Shown one piece after another: positions 1-8,817 of a stretch of 64,000 bases of DNA. The first letter of the stretch is position 1. Each line of letters starts with the position of its first letter. The translations under genes were made by a program, and so were the position numbers. The stretch lies in NCBI RefSeq assembly GCF_947331465.1, contig NZ_CAMZOK010000001.1, positions 372,001 to 436,000 on the forward strand. The letters are read 5' to 3'. The notes beneath the pieces were generated by a model that worked only from the letters and a program-made list of their open reading frames with translations, made no database searches and was not told where the DNA came from. Origin of the DNA: Shimia sp. Alg240-R146. Its GTDB lineage: Bacteria; Pseudomonadota; Alphaproteobacteria; Rhodobacterales; Rhodobacteraceae.

Positions 1-15
1 CTTCGCGGCTGTGTA

Positions 16-39
16 GGGAAAAGGCGAGCAATTTTTCCC
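16..39. other. A/T-rich hairpin upstream of galU
   Basis: Positions 16-22 (GGGAAAA) can pair with 33-39 (TTTTCCC) around a 10-nt loop. It may be the transcription terminator of a gene left of the window or part of the galU leader. The rest of 1-127 shows no coding region. Confidence 0.35.
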
Positions 40-127
40 CTGCCTAGACGGATTGTTGTAGGTATGAGTGGCATAGTTGGCGCAGGGAGCAGAATGTTCC
101 TTGTCTAGAAAAAGAGGTGAGTGATTC

Positions 128-1021
128 ATGCGTAGAAAAGTGACCAAGGCGATTTTCCCGGTTGCGGGACTTGGCACCCGATTCCTGCCGGCGACCAAAT
201 CAGTGCCGAAAGAGATCATGACGCTGGTGGACCGGCCGTTGATTCAATACGCAATCGACGAGGCCCGCGAAGCCGGAATCAAGGAATTCATCTTTGTCAC
301 ATCGCGTGGCAAAGGCGCATTGGAAGACTATTTTGACCACGCTCCGGTGTTGGAGCAAGAGCTGCGCAAGAAGGGCAAAGGCGACCTTCTTAAAGCGCTC
401 AAAGATACCAATATGGAAAGTGGCGCGATTGCCTATATCCGCCAACACAAGGCACTGGGCCTTGGGCACGCTGTGTCCTGTGCGCAGCGTTTGATTGCCA
501 ATGAACCCTTTGCGGTGATTTTGCCTGACGATGTGATCGCGGGCGAGCATGGCTGTTTGAAGCAGATGGTTGACGCGTATGAAGAAACCGGCGGCTGCAT
601 GGTCGCCGCGATGGAAGTGCCGCCCGTAAAGGCGTCGGCCTATGGTGTGCTGGACGTCAAAGAGGATATGGGCGCGTTGGTGTCTGTCAAAGGGATGGTT
701 GAAAAGCCGAAAGCCGATGAGGCCCCTTCAAACCTCGCGGTGATTGGCCGCTATATCCTGACGCCGGATGTTTTGCGCAGCCTGAACAGGCAGGAATCCG
801 GCGCAGGTGGAGAGATCCAGCTGACGGATGCGATTGCCAAAGAGATTGAAGCAGAGCGCAACGTTTTTGGCTTTCGTTTCAAAGGACAGCGGTATGACTG
901 CGGGTCCAAGGCGGGTTTCTTGCAAGCAACCGTGGCGTTTGCATTGGCACGTGATGAACTGCGGGACGAATTGGAAGTTTATCTCGAAGAGATGCTTGCA
1001 GCACGCAAGGCAGCACAATAA
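128..1021 (+). CDS. galU: UTP--glucose-1-phosphate uridylyltransferase
   Basis: Makes UDP-glucose from UTP and glucose-1-phosphate in the cytoplasm, the precursor of surface polysaccharides and the substrate of the GalE that follows. The 297-aa protein has the nucleotidyltransferase signature PVAGLGTRFLPATK at residues 11-24, VPKEIM just after it, and the metal-binding LPDD at 132-135; the length is normal for GalU. The ATG is preceded by AGAGGTGA at good spacing. galE starts 33 bp downstream, so the two probably share a transcript. Confidence 0.96.
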   Translation: MRRKVTKAIFPVAGLGTRFLPATKSVPKEIMTLVDRPLIQYAIDEAREAGIKEFIFVTSRGKGALEDYFDHAPVLEQELRKKGKGDLLKALKDTNMESGAIAYIRQHKALGLGHAVSCAQRLIANEPFAVILPDDVIAGEHGCLKQMVDAYEETGGCMVAAMEVPPVKASAYGVLDVKEDMGALVSVKGMVEKPKADEAPSNLAVIGRYILTPDVLRSLNRQESGAGGEIQLTDAIAKEIEAERNVFGFRFKGQRYDCGSKAGFLQATVAFALARDELRDELEVYLEEMLAARKAAQ

Positions 1022-1054
1022 GCCCGTGGCCATGACTGGCTTGGAGGTTTTGGC

Positions 1055-2038
1055 GTGAGCAATGTTCTGGTAACCGGAGGAGCGGGCTATATCGGCTCGC
1101 ACGCCTGCAAAGCGCTGCGCGTGGCCGGTTTCACGCCGGTCACCTACGACAATCTCTGCACCGGCTGGCAAGATGCGGTCAAATTTGGCCCGTTTGAGCT
1201 AGGAGATTTGCAAGATCGCGCCCGTCTGGATGAGGTGTTTGCCACCTATCAGCCGGTTGCGGTGATGCATTTCGCAGCGCTCAGCCAAGTTGGCGAGAGC
1301 ATGGCCGAGCCGGGTCGGTATTGGCAGAACAATGTGGGCGGGTCGCTGACGTTGTTTGAGGCGGCCATTGCGGCGGAGTGCCTGAACGTTGTTTTCAGCT
1401 CGACCTGCGCGACCTATGGCGATCATGACAACGTCCTGTTGGACGAAACCATCGGGCAGCATCCAATCAACGCCTATGCAAGTTCCAAGCGGGCAATCGA
1501 GGATATGTTGCGCGATTTCGAAGGCGCGCACGGGTTGCGCAATGTGATCTTCCGCTACTTCAATGTGGCGGGTGCCGACCCCGAGGCCGAGGTCGGTGAA
1601 CATCATTTGCCGGAAACACATTTGGTGCCGCTGATGCTGGAGGCGATTGCGGGCAAACGCGATGCGCTGACCATTCATGGTACGGATTACGATACGCCGG
1701 ACGGCACGTGTATTCGCGATTACGTTCATGTGTGCGACCTGGTGGATGCACATGTGCTTGGCCTGCGCTGGCTGCTGGATGGCAAGGCAAGTCGCGTGTT
1801 CAACCTTGGCTCGGGCACTGGGTTTTCTGTCCGCGAAGTGGTGGACCACTCCCGCGCTGTTACCAACAAGGCTGTGCCCGTCATTGACGGTCCGCGTCGC
1901 GCCGGAGATTGCACCAAGCTGGTTTCCGGCTCGACACGTGCCGAGAAAGAGCTAGGCTGGACGCCAACACGCTCCAAAATGGACATCATGATTGCAGATG
2001 CATGGAGATGGCACCAAACCGGCCATTACGACCGCTAA
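1055..2038 (+). CDS. galE: UDP-glucose 4-epimerase
   Basis: Interconverts UDP-glucose and UDP-galactose, using the product of GalU upstream. The 327-aa short-chain dehydrogenase has the NAD-binding glycine motif TGGAGYIGSH at 7-16, the catalytic Ser/Thr region FSSTCATYG near 114-122 and the YxxxK pair at Y141 and K145. It starts at GTG with GGAGG 8 bp upstream. Its 3' end overlaps the next glycosyltransferase gene by about 40 bp, which implies translational coupling. The galU-galE-glycosyltransferase order suggests the sugars feed a surface glycan, although GalE may also serve galactose metabolism. Confidence 0.95.
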   Translation: MSNVLVTGGAGYIGSHACKALRVAGFTPVTYDNLCTGWQDAVKFGPFELGDLQDRARLDEVFATYQPVAVMHFAALSQVGESMAEPGRYWQNNVGGSLTLFEAAIAAECLNVVFSSTCATYGDHDNVLLDETIGQHPINAYASSKRAIEDMLRDFEGAHGLRNVIFRYFNVAGADPEAEVGEHHLPETHLVPLMLEAIAGKRDALTIHGTDYDTPDGTCIRDYVHVCDLVDAHVLGLRWLLDGKASRVFNLGSGTGFSVREVVDHSRAVTNKAVPVIDGPRRAGDCTKLVSGSTRAEKELGWTPTRSKMDIMIADAWRWHQTGHYDR

Positions 2039-3266
2039 CCCGCCCGCCCGCCTGTTTGAACTGACGCGGGTCCTGACGCTCAAGGGCCGTCCACCCACAG
2101 GGGTGGATCGGGTGTGTCTGGCGTATTTGCGCGCCATTGTGCAGGACGCGACGCCCGCTTGGGGATTGGCGCGCACCAAGCTGGGATATGTGCTGGTCGA
2201 CAAAGATGGCATGCGCCAACTTTTGGCACGACTGGATGGCCAGACGCCGTGGGGCAAAAGCGACTGGCTCTCGCGTTTGACACGGGATGCCGACAATTCA
2301 AAAAGCGAAACAGAGGCCGACCTGCGCCGGATTTGCGTGGCACGCACGGCGCCCTCGGGCTTGTCCCGTATGTTGCGGCGGCATCTGCCAGCGGGAAGCG
2401 TTTATATCAACGTGGATCACGCCAATTTTCCGGACCGTGTTATGAAGGCCGTGAAGTCCATCAAAGGCGGCAAGGTGGTGGCCTTTATTCACGATACTAT
2501 TCCATTGGATCTCGCGGATTTTGAGGTGTCCAAACCGACAGCCGAGTTCGCCCGCATGTTTGAGCGTATGCGACTGAATTGCGATCTGCTGCTCGCCAAT
2601 TCAGAGGCCACGCGACAGGATGTGGTCCGGCATATGTCAAAGGCGGGTGACGTGCCGCCCATCGTCGTGGCGCACTTGGGCATAGAAGGCGACTTGTTCC
2701 AAATCGTGAACAATGCGCCGGCGCTGGTGCCTGCGCCCTACTTTGTTTTTGTCGGCACGATCTCACCCCGAAAGAACGTTAATGTGTTGCTGGATTTGTG
2801 GGAGCAGATGGCGACAGAACGGCCCGCGGATATGGTGCCGCATCTGGTGATTGCGGGGCGGCGCGGGTGGAAAAGCGAGGCGCTGTTTGAACGACTGGAT
2901 GCAAGCCCGCTGAGAGGGATATGTCTGCACGAGTTCAACCAGTTGGATGACGCCTCTCTTGGCAACCTTGTGGCGGGGGCATCAGGGCTGCTGTTTCCAA
3001 GTGGCGCGGAAGGTTTTGGTCTGCCGCCAGTTGAAGCTGCTGCTGCCGGGGTGCCGGTGGTCTGTAATGAATTGCCCGTGATGCGGGAAATTCTCGGAGA
3101 TTATCCCATTTACGCAAGCGTTACAGACAGTTATTCATGGTTGCAGGCAATAAAGACGTTGGCGCAGGCTGACCGGGATGCACAGGGTGCGGACGGTCGG
3201 CCCAAGACGCGTTTTGAGCCGCCAACTTGGGAGGCGCATTTCAACGCCGTCTTAAGGGTCACGTGA
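1998..3266 (+). CDS. GT4-like glycosyltransferase
   Basis: Probably transfers a sugar from a nucleotide donor to a surface glycan. The 422-aa protein has a divergent N-terminal lobe and a GT-B C-terminal lobe, with VGTISPRKN in the middle and the donor-binding EGFGLPPVEAAAAGVP near residue 335. I chose the ATG at 1998, inside the galE 3' end; a TTG two codons earlier is possible and neither has a clear ribosome-binding site, as expected for a coupled gene. No membrane segment is evident. Donor and acceptor cannot be read from the sequence. Confidence 0.85.
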   Translation: MHGDGTKPAITTANPPARLFELTRVLTLKGRPPTGVDRVCLAYLRAIVQDATPAWGLARTKLGYVLVDKDGMRQLLARLDGQTPWGKSDWLSRLTRDADNSKSETEADLRRICVARTAPSGLSRMLRRHLPAGSVYINVDHANFPDRVMKAVKSIKGGKVVAFIHDTIPLDLADFEVSKPTAEFARMFERMRLNCDLLLANSEATRQDVVRHMSKAGDVPPIVVAHLGIEGDLFQIVNNAPALVPAPYFVFVGTISPRKNVNVLLDLWEQMATERPADMVPHLVIAGRRGWKSEALFERLDASPLRGICLHEFNQLDDASLGNLVAGASGLLFPSGAEGFGLPPVEAAAAGVPVVCNELPVMREILGDYPIYASVTDSYSWLQAIKTLAQADRDAQGADGRPKTRFEPPTWEAHFNAVLRVT

Positions 3267-3316
3267 TAGACCGGTGAGTCAAATCCCGGGGAACTGGTTG
3301 AAGGTAAGGAAACGGA

Positions 3317-4327
3317 TTGGGCGTTTGGCAATCATATCGGCTTCGGGTCAGACGCCGTTATCGGCTTGGCCGCTCGATCCGGAAGCGGCGCGAGCTGCGC
3401 CCGATTGTCAATCGTACTGGCAACATCAAACGCGACGATCTGCTGCTGTTTTCGACCCTGCGAAACGAGTTGATCCGCCTGCCGTTTTTTCTCGACTACT
3501 ACCGTAACAAAGGCATCAATCATTTCCTGATCGTGGACAATGACAGCGATGATGGCTCGCTTGAGTATTTGTCAGAGCAGCCTGATGTGTCTGTCTGGCA
3601 CACCCGCAACAGCTATAAGAAGTCGCGCTATGGCGTGGATTGGCTGAACTGGTTGCAGTTCCGCTATGGGCACGAGCATTGGTGTCTTGTGGTCGATCCC
3701 GATGAGTTCTTTATCTATCCGTTCTGCGACACGCGCCCCATTCGGGCCCTGACGGACTGGCTGGATGCGTCCTCCATCAAATCCTTCAGCGCGATGTTGC
3801 TGGATATGTATCCGCGCGGTCCGATCACCGAAACGCCCTATCGCTCGGGGCAGGACCCGATGGACATCGCGTGCTGGTTTGACGCGGGCAACTACACGAT
3901 GTCCAAAAACGCCGCTTATGGAAATCTTTGGATTCAAGGCGGCCCGCGGTCGCGAGTGTTTTTTCCTGACAATCCCGAGTTGGCGCCTGCGTTGAACAAG
4001 ATCCCGTTGGTCAAATGGAACCGGCGCAATGCCTATGTGAGTTCCACCCACATGCTGCTGCCGCGCGGGCTCAATCAGGTTTACGATGAATGGGGTGGCG
4101 AAAAGGCCTCCGGCCTGCTGTTGCACGCCAAGTTCATCGATACGTTTACCGCCAAAGCCGAGGAAGAACTGCAACGCAACATGCACTATTCGGCGAGCGT
4201 GGAATATCTGGCTTATGCTGAGCGGTTGCGCGACAACCCCGAGCTTTGGTGCAAGTGGAGCGAAAAATACATCAATTGGCGCCAGCTTGAGATTCTGGGC
4301 CTCATGTCCAAGGGGAACTGGGCATGA
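3317..4327 (+). CDS. GT2-like glycosyltransferase
   Basis: Likely a GT-A glycosyltransferase of the Glyco_tranf_2_4 type. In 336 aa it shows a basic N-terminus, then FLIVDNDSDDGS (the usual V-D-N-x-S-x-D-G motif) and VVDPDEFF, which holds the metal-binding DxD. The start is TTG at 3317 with AAGGAAACGGA directly upstream; no better in-frame start is visible. Its stop overlaps the next start as ATGA at 4324-4327, so it is cotranslated with the branching enzyme. It belongs to the surface-glycan set 1998-7452. Substrate unknown. Confidence 0.85.
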   Translation: MGVWQSYRLRVRRRYRLGRSIRKRRELRPIVNRTGNIKRDDLLLFSTLRNELIRLPFFLDYYRNKGINHFLIVDNDSDDGSLEYLSEQPDVSVWHTRNSYKKSRYGVDWLNWLQFRYGHEHWCLVVDPDEFFIYPFCDTRPIRALTDWLDASSIKSFSAMLLDMYPRGPITETPYRSGQDPMDIACWFDAGNYTMSKNAAYGNLWIQGGPRSRVFFPDNPELAPALNKIPLVKWNRRNAYVSSTHMLLPRGLNQVYDEWGGEKASGLLLHAKFIDTFTAKAEEELQRNMHYSASVEYLAYAERLRDNPELWCKWSEKYINWRQLEILGLMSKGNWA

Positions 4328-6021
4328 GTGTGGGAATTCTGATGTTGGTGCACACTGCTTTTGGCCGGGCCGAGCAGGTGGCGCGGCATTGGAACAAATA
4401 CGGTTGCCCCGTGGTGATCCACGTGGATGCCACCGTGAAACCCAAGCAATACAAACGCTTTGTCAAAGCGCTGGAAGACCTGCCTGACGTCAAATTCTGC
4501 AAACGCCACAAATGTGAATGGGGCGCCTGGGGACTGGTGGCGGCGTCACAATCGGCGTCCGAGTTGATGTTGCATGAGTTTCCCAGTGTGCGGCACGTTT
4601 ATCTGACGTCGGGGTCCTGTTTGCCGCTGCGACCCGTGCAGGAATTGAAAGACTACCTCAAGGCCCGCCCGCGCACAGACTTTATCGAGAGCGCGACAAC
4701 GGCGGATGTGCCGTGGACGGTTGGCGGTCTGGATGCGGAACGCTTCACTCTGCATTTCCCATTCTCGTGGAAGCGCAACCGCTATCTGTTTGACAAATGG
4801 GTCGATATTCAGCGGTTCCTGCGCATCAAGCGGCGCATTCCGCATGGCATCGTGCCGCATATGGGCAGCCAGTGGTGGTGCCTGACGCGTCAGACCCTGT
4901 CCGCCATCCTCGAAGACCCCGAGCGGGCCACGTTTGACAAATATTTCAGCCGCGTCTGGATCCCGGATGAGAGCTATTTTCAAACCCTCGCACGTCTTTA
5001 TTCGACCAAGATCGAAAGCCGGTCTTTGACGCTGTCGAAGTTCGATTTTCAGGGCAAGCCGCATATTTTCTACGACGACCACCTGCAATTGTTGCGGCGG
5101 TCTGACTGTTTTGTAGCGCGCAAGATCTGGCCGCAGGCCAACAAGCTATACAATGGCTTCATGCGCGACCCCGAGGGCGCCATCAAGATGAGCGAACCCA
5201 ACCCCGCCAAGATCGATCGGATCTTTGCCAAGGCGGTGGAGCGGCGGACCAAGGGCCGCACCGGGCTTTATATGCAAAGCCGCTATCCCAACGAGGGGTG
5301 GGAAAACGGCATGACCTTTGGCCGCTATTCGGTGTTTCACGGCTTTACCGAGTTGTTTGAGGATTTTGAGCCCTGGCTGGCGCGCACCACTGGTGCGCAG
5401 GTGCATGGCCACGTATTTGCACCGGAGCGGGCGGAGTTTTCAGGGCGGCAACGGGTGATCAACGGCGCGCTTAGCAGTTCTCCGAAGCTGCGCGATTACA
5501 ATTCGATTGCCTTTCTGTCGAACCTGATTTGGAACACCCGCGGTGAGCGGCAGTGTTTTCAAGTTGGGCCCCGCGACGAGGGTGCGCCGGTCTGGTTCAT
5601 CGCCAAAGACCCCAACGCGCAGGTCAGCGTGATCAGTGGCGCGTGGGCAGTACCGCTGTTTAAGTCGAACCTGAATTTCACCGATATCCGGGCGGAGGCC
5701 GCGCGGCTGCAAAAGTTGGAAAACCTGCAATTGTTTGCATTGCGATCGCCTTACGCCAAGGCGCGGGTGCGGATTTGGACCATGGCGGAGTTTATCGAAG
5801 CCCCGATGGAGCCGTTGCAGACCATTATCGACGAAATCGGCATAGATCGGGCGCGCCGCCTGTCAGAAGCACCGCGCATGACCGACCTGAGCGGTTTTGG
5901 CCAGTTCCTGCAAAACCTCAAGAACCAGGGGATGCACCCCTATCTGATGGGCGATTTCCCTGTCGAACAACCCGAAGGCGGGCAGAAAAAGCCACCTCGC
6001 AAACCTTATCTGGTGCAGTAA
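4324..6021 (+). CDS. Core-2/I-branching-type glycosyltransferase
   Basis: A GT14-like (Branch family) enzyme related to beta-1,6-N-acetylglucosaminyl/xylosyltransferases. Roughly residues 1-260 carry the family features: an opening MLVHTAFGRAEQVARHW, HVDATV, the WGAWGLVAA segment and LTSGSCLPLRP. The remaining 300 residues form a second domain of the kind found behind Branch domains in Rhodobacteraceae (DUF5927/5928-like); its role is unknown. At 565 aa it is much longer than a plain Branch enzyme. It overlaps the preceding gene by 4 bp and lies 6 bp before the sulfotransferase, so the three are probably one unit. Confidence 0.85.
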   Translation: MSVGILMLVHTAFGRAEQVARHWNKYGCPVVIHVDATVKPKQYKRFVKALEDLPDVKFCKRHKCEWGAWGLVAASQSASELMLHEFPSVRHVYLTSGSCLPLRPVQELKDYLKARPRTDFIESATTADVPWTVGGLDAERFTLHFPFSWKRNRYLFDKWVDIQRFLRIKRRIPHGIVPHMGSQWWCLTRQTLSAILEDPERATFDKYFSRVWIPDESYFQTLARLYSTKIESRSLTLSKFDFQGKPHIFYDDHLQLLRRSDCFVARKIWPQANKLYNGFMRDPEGAIKMSEPNPAKIDRIFAKAVERRTKGRTGLYMQSRYPNEGWENGMTFGRYSVFHGFTELFEDFEPWLARTTGAQVHGHVFAPERAEFSGRQRVINGALSSSPKLRDYNSIAFLSNLIWNTRGERQCFQVGPRDEGAPVWFIAKDPNAQVSVISGAWAVPLFKSNLNFTDIRAEAARLQKLENLQLFALRSPYAKARVRIWTMAEFIEAPMEPLQTIIDEIGIDRARRLSEAPRMTDLSGFGQFLQNLKNQGMHPYLMGDFPVEQPEGGQKKPPRKPYLVQ

Positions 6022-6027
6022 ACCCGT

Positions 6028-7452
6028 ATGTCCAAGTTTGATTATTTTGTGGTGTTCGCAGAGATGCGCACCGGGTCCAACTTTCTGGAAACCAACATCA
6101 ACGCCTTTGATGCGCTCAGCTGTCACGGCGAGGCGTTCAATCCGCATTTTATCGGCTATCCGAACCGCGATGACGTGCTTGGCGTCACATTGGAACAACG
6201 TACGGCCGATCCGGTAACCCTTTTGCGGGCCATCAAGGAAGAGCCAGGTGTGTTGTCGGGGTTTCGCTACTTTCACGATCATGACCCGCGCGTGCTGGAC
6301 ACCTGCCTGAATGATCCGCGCTGCGCCAAGATTGTGCTGACGCGCAATCCGCTGGACAGTTACGTCAGCTGGAAAATCGCGCAGGCCACCGGACAATGGA
6401 AGCTGACCGATGTGCGGCGGCGCAAAGACAGCAAGGTGCGGTTTGACGGGCCGGAGTTTAAACGCCACGTCGAGGATTTGCAGGATTTTCAGGTGACGCT
6501 GATGAAGGCCCTGCAGACCAGCGGGCAGACGGCGTTTTACGTGGCCTATGAAGACCTGCAGGACATCGATGTGATGAACGGTCTGGCGAAGTATCTGGGC
6601 GTTGATGAAACGCTGCCGGCCTTGGACAAGTCTCTCAAGCGGCAAAACCCCAGCGCGTTGTCGGAGAAAGTGTCCAACTTTGCCGAAGTGTCCCTGGCCC
6701 TGGCGGATTTGGATCGGTTCAACCTGAACCGGACCCCGAATTTTGAGCCCCGTCGCGGGTCGGTGGTGCCGAGCTATCTGGCAGGGGCCGTGGTGCCGCT
6801 GATGTATATGCCAGTGCGCTCTGGGCCGGAGGAAGAGGTCGCGGCATGGCTGGCGGCGTTGGACACTGTGCCAACCACCGGCTTGTTGACGGATTTCTCG
6901 CAGAAAACCCTGCGCAAATGGAAGCGCGGCAACAAAGGGCATCGCACCTTTACCGTTGTCCGCCATCCTGTGGCGCGGGTGCACGCGGCTTTCTGTTCGC
7001 GCATTTTGAAGACCGACGAGGGCAGCTACACCAAAATCCGCAACACGCTGCGCCGGGTGCACAAGCTGCCGCTTCCCAAAGATGGACCTGGGCCGGATTA
7101 TGATGTTGCGGCGCATCGGGCGGCCTTTTTGGCGTTTCTGGATTTTGTAAAAGCGAATCTGCTGGGGCAGACCGGCATCCGGCAAGACGCGCATTGGGCG
7201 ACTCAGTCTGGCGCGGTGAGGGGATTCGGTGATCTCGCCTTGCCGGATATGATCATCCGCGAGGAGGAAATGGGCAGCTATCTGCCCGCGTTGGCGATGC
7301 AGGTTGGGCGCAAATCCGTGCCTGATTTGCAGCCGGCAAAACCGGACGCGCCGTTTGCGTTGGAGGCGATCTATGACGAGGAGATAGAGAGCCGCGTACG
7401 CGACATCTATCAACGCGACTATATGATCTTTGGATTTGAAAAGTGGCGCTGA
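6028..7452 (+). CDS. NodH-like sulfotransferase with two sulfotransferase-like lobes
   Basis: Probably sulfates a glycan using PAPS. In 474 aa the N-terminal half has the 5'-phosphosulfate loop-like RTGSNFLET at residues 12-20 and the 3'-phosphate motif LTRNPLDSYVSWK near 105-117. The C-terminal half has a second motif of that kind, TVVRHPVARVHAAF near 310, without an obvious matching P-loop. This looks like a fusion or duplication of two sulfotransferase folds, the second perhaps degenerate. It is the last gene of the glycan set. The name NodH reflects family resemblance; no nodulation role is implied. Confidence 0.8.
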   Translation: MSKFDYFVVFAEMRTGSNFLETNINAFDALSCHGEAFNPHFIGYPNRDDVLGVTLEQRTADPVTLLRAIKEEPGVLSGFRYFHDHDPRVLDTCLNDPRCAKIVLTRNPLDSYVSWKIAQATGQWKLTDVRRRKDSKVRFDGPEFKRHVEDLQDFQVTLMKALQTSGQTAFYVAYEDLQDIDVMNGLAKYLGVDETLPALDKSLKRQNPSALSEKVSNFAEVSLALADLDRFNLNRTPNFEPRRGSVVPSYLAGAVVPLMYMPVRSGPEEEVAAWLAALDTVPTTGLLTDFSQKTLRKWKRGNKGHRTFTVVRHPVARVHAAFCSRILKTDEGSYTKIRNTLRRVHKLPLPKDGPGPDYDVAAHRAAFLAFLDFVKANLLGQTGIRQDAHWATQSGAVRGFGDLALPDMIIREEEMGSYLPALAMQVGRKSVPDLQPAKPDAPFALEAIYDEEIESRVRDIYQRDYMIFGFEKWR

Positions 7453-7509
7453 CGTTGCGGCCCTAATGCGGGCGCGACGGTTGATCAGCGGTCAGGTCGT
7501 TCAGGCGAA

Positions 7510-7974
7510 TTACGCCGCCTGAACCTTGTCGGTCTCAGTCAGAATAGCGAACAGGGTGTTGGCATTCTGGTTGGCCCGCAGCTTGGCACAGATCGCAGGA
7601 TCCCGCAGGCTGCGCGACACGCGCGCCAAAGCCTTTAGATGTTCAACACCGGCGTCTTCGGGCGCAAACAGCGCAAAGGCGATGTCCACCGGTTGACGGT
7701 CTACGGAGTTGAAATCAACGGGTTTTTCCAAAAGGATAAAGGCGCCGATGACGCTGTCTATCTCAGGCAGACGGGCATGTGGCAGCGCAACGCCCTGACC
7801 AACACCAGTTGGCCCGAGAGCCTCACGTTCTTGCAGGGCTTCAGCGACGCGAGACGCCGACAGGTCATAGGTCGACGCTGCGAGGTCGCCGAATTCCTGA
7901 AGCAAACGTTTTCTGCTTGAGGCGGCCGTAACAACTTTGACCGCCTCTGGCTTGAGGATCGAAGATAGGTCCAT
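7510..7974 (-). CDS. ptsN: Nitrogen PTS enzyme IIA (EIIA-Ntr)
   Basis: Regulatory phosphocarrier of the nitrogen phosphotransferase system; it receives phosphate from NPr and controls targets such as K+ transport and stress signalling. The 154-aa protein has the EIIA-2 fold with the phosphorylated histidine in GVALPHARL (H66). It lies 41 bp downstream of hpf, the usual alphaproteobacterial neighbour. rpoN, often found with this pair, is not in the window. No strong terminator is visible downstream. Confidence 0.93.
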   Translation of the reverse strand: MDLSSILKPEAVKVVTAASSRKRLLQEFGDLAASTYDLSASRVAEALQEREALGPTGVGQGVALPHARLPEIDSVIGAFILLEKPVDFNSVDRQPVDIAFALFAPEDAGVEHLKALARVSRSLRDPAICAKLRANQNANTLFAILTETDKVQAA

Positions 7975-8015
7975 CTTGCCTGTTTCTCCGGATGGGGGCT
8001 GTGCCCCTCATCGCA

Positions 8016-8585
8016 TTAAGTCTGCGGATCAACCCAGCCTATATTGCCGTCTTCACGGCGATAGACCACGTTCAACCCACCTTTGGCTTCGTTCTTGAAA
8101 ACCAATACGGGGGCTCCGGCAAGTTCCATCTGCATAACGGCCTCGCCAACGCTCAGGGATGGAATCTTGGTTTCCATCTCAGCGACGATGACAGGCTGCA
8201 GAGTCTCGGGCTCGGCCTCGTGGTCTTCTTGTTCAGGCGCGAGGATATACGCGGCTGCTCCGAAAAGTTCAACCGGATCTTGCCGTTCCTTGTGGTGATC
8301 TTTCAACCGGCGCTTGTAGCGGCGCAGTTGTTTGTCCATCTTTTCGCCGCACTGGTCAAAAGCCGCATAGATTTCAGTGGCATGAGCCTTTGCTTGTGCA
8401 GTCAGGCCAGTCGACAGGTGGACGGTGGCCTCGCATACATATTCATGAGCGCTTTTGGAAAAAACAATATTCGCATCAGTTGGGCGACCGGCATATTTTT
8501 CTAAAATTTCACTGAGCTCGGTTTTTACGTGAGTCTGCAGGGCTTCGCCGACGTCGATTTGTTTTCCGGTAATTTGGTAGCGCAT
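8016..8585 (-). CDS. hpf: Long-form ribosome hibernation-promoting factor
   Basis: Binds the 30S subunit and pairs ribosomes into inactive 100S particles in slow growth. The 189-aa protein starts MRYQITGKQ, behind AAGGAGACAGG; a longer reading from 8633 has no support. Residues 1-100 are the S30AE domain (INFSK-like core, basic KRRLKDHHKER). Residues 135-189 are the C-terminal dimerisation domain (IPSLSVGEAVMQMEL and GNIGWVDPQ), which makes it the long form. Followed by ptsN. Confidence 0.94.
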   Translation of the reverse strand: MRYQITGKQIDVGEALQTHVKTELSEILEKYAGRPTDANIVFSKSAHEYVCEATVHLSTGLTAQAKAHATEIYAAFDQCGEKMDKQLRRYKRRLKDHHKERQDPVELFGAAAYILAPEQEDHEAEPETLQPVIVAEMETKIPSLSVGEAVMQMELAGAPVLVFKNEAKGGLNVVYRREDGNIGWVDPQT

Positions 8586-8817
8586 CCTGTCTCCTTTTCG
8601 ATGACATGTCGAACCACGGGCCACAGGCCCCAAAAATACTCAGGTTCGAATGCTGGAATTCGACACTTCCCACTCTGCAGTCTGACTTGGCCTTTTGAAG
8701 AAGGTCATTTGCGTCACTGCGAAGGGTGGCTGAAGTGTCATAATCTATATTTGAGTATTCTGACGGCTGAGAGTCAATGATGCGCGTCAATTATGCGCCA
8801 ATTTTCGCTGCCAAAAA

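Noticed and set aside
5863-7413. A 516-codon minus-strand frame
   Set aside because: Antisense to the sulfotransferase and the end of the branching enzyme; His/Arg/Gln-rich composition typical of a shadow frame.
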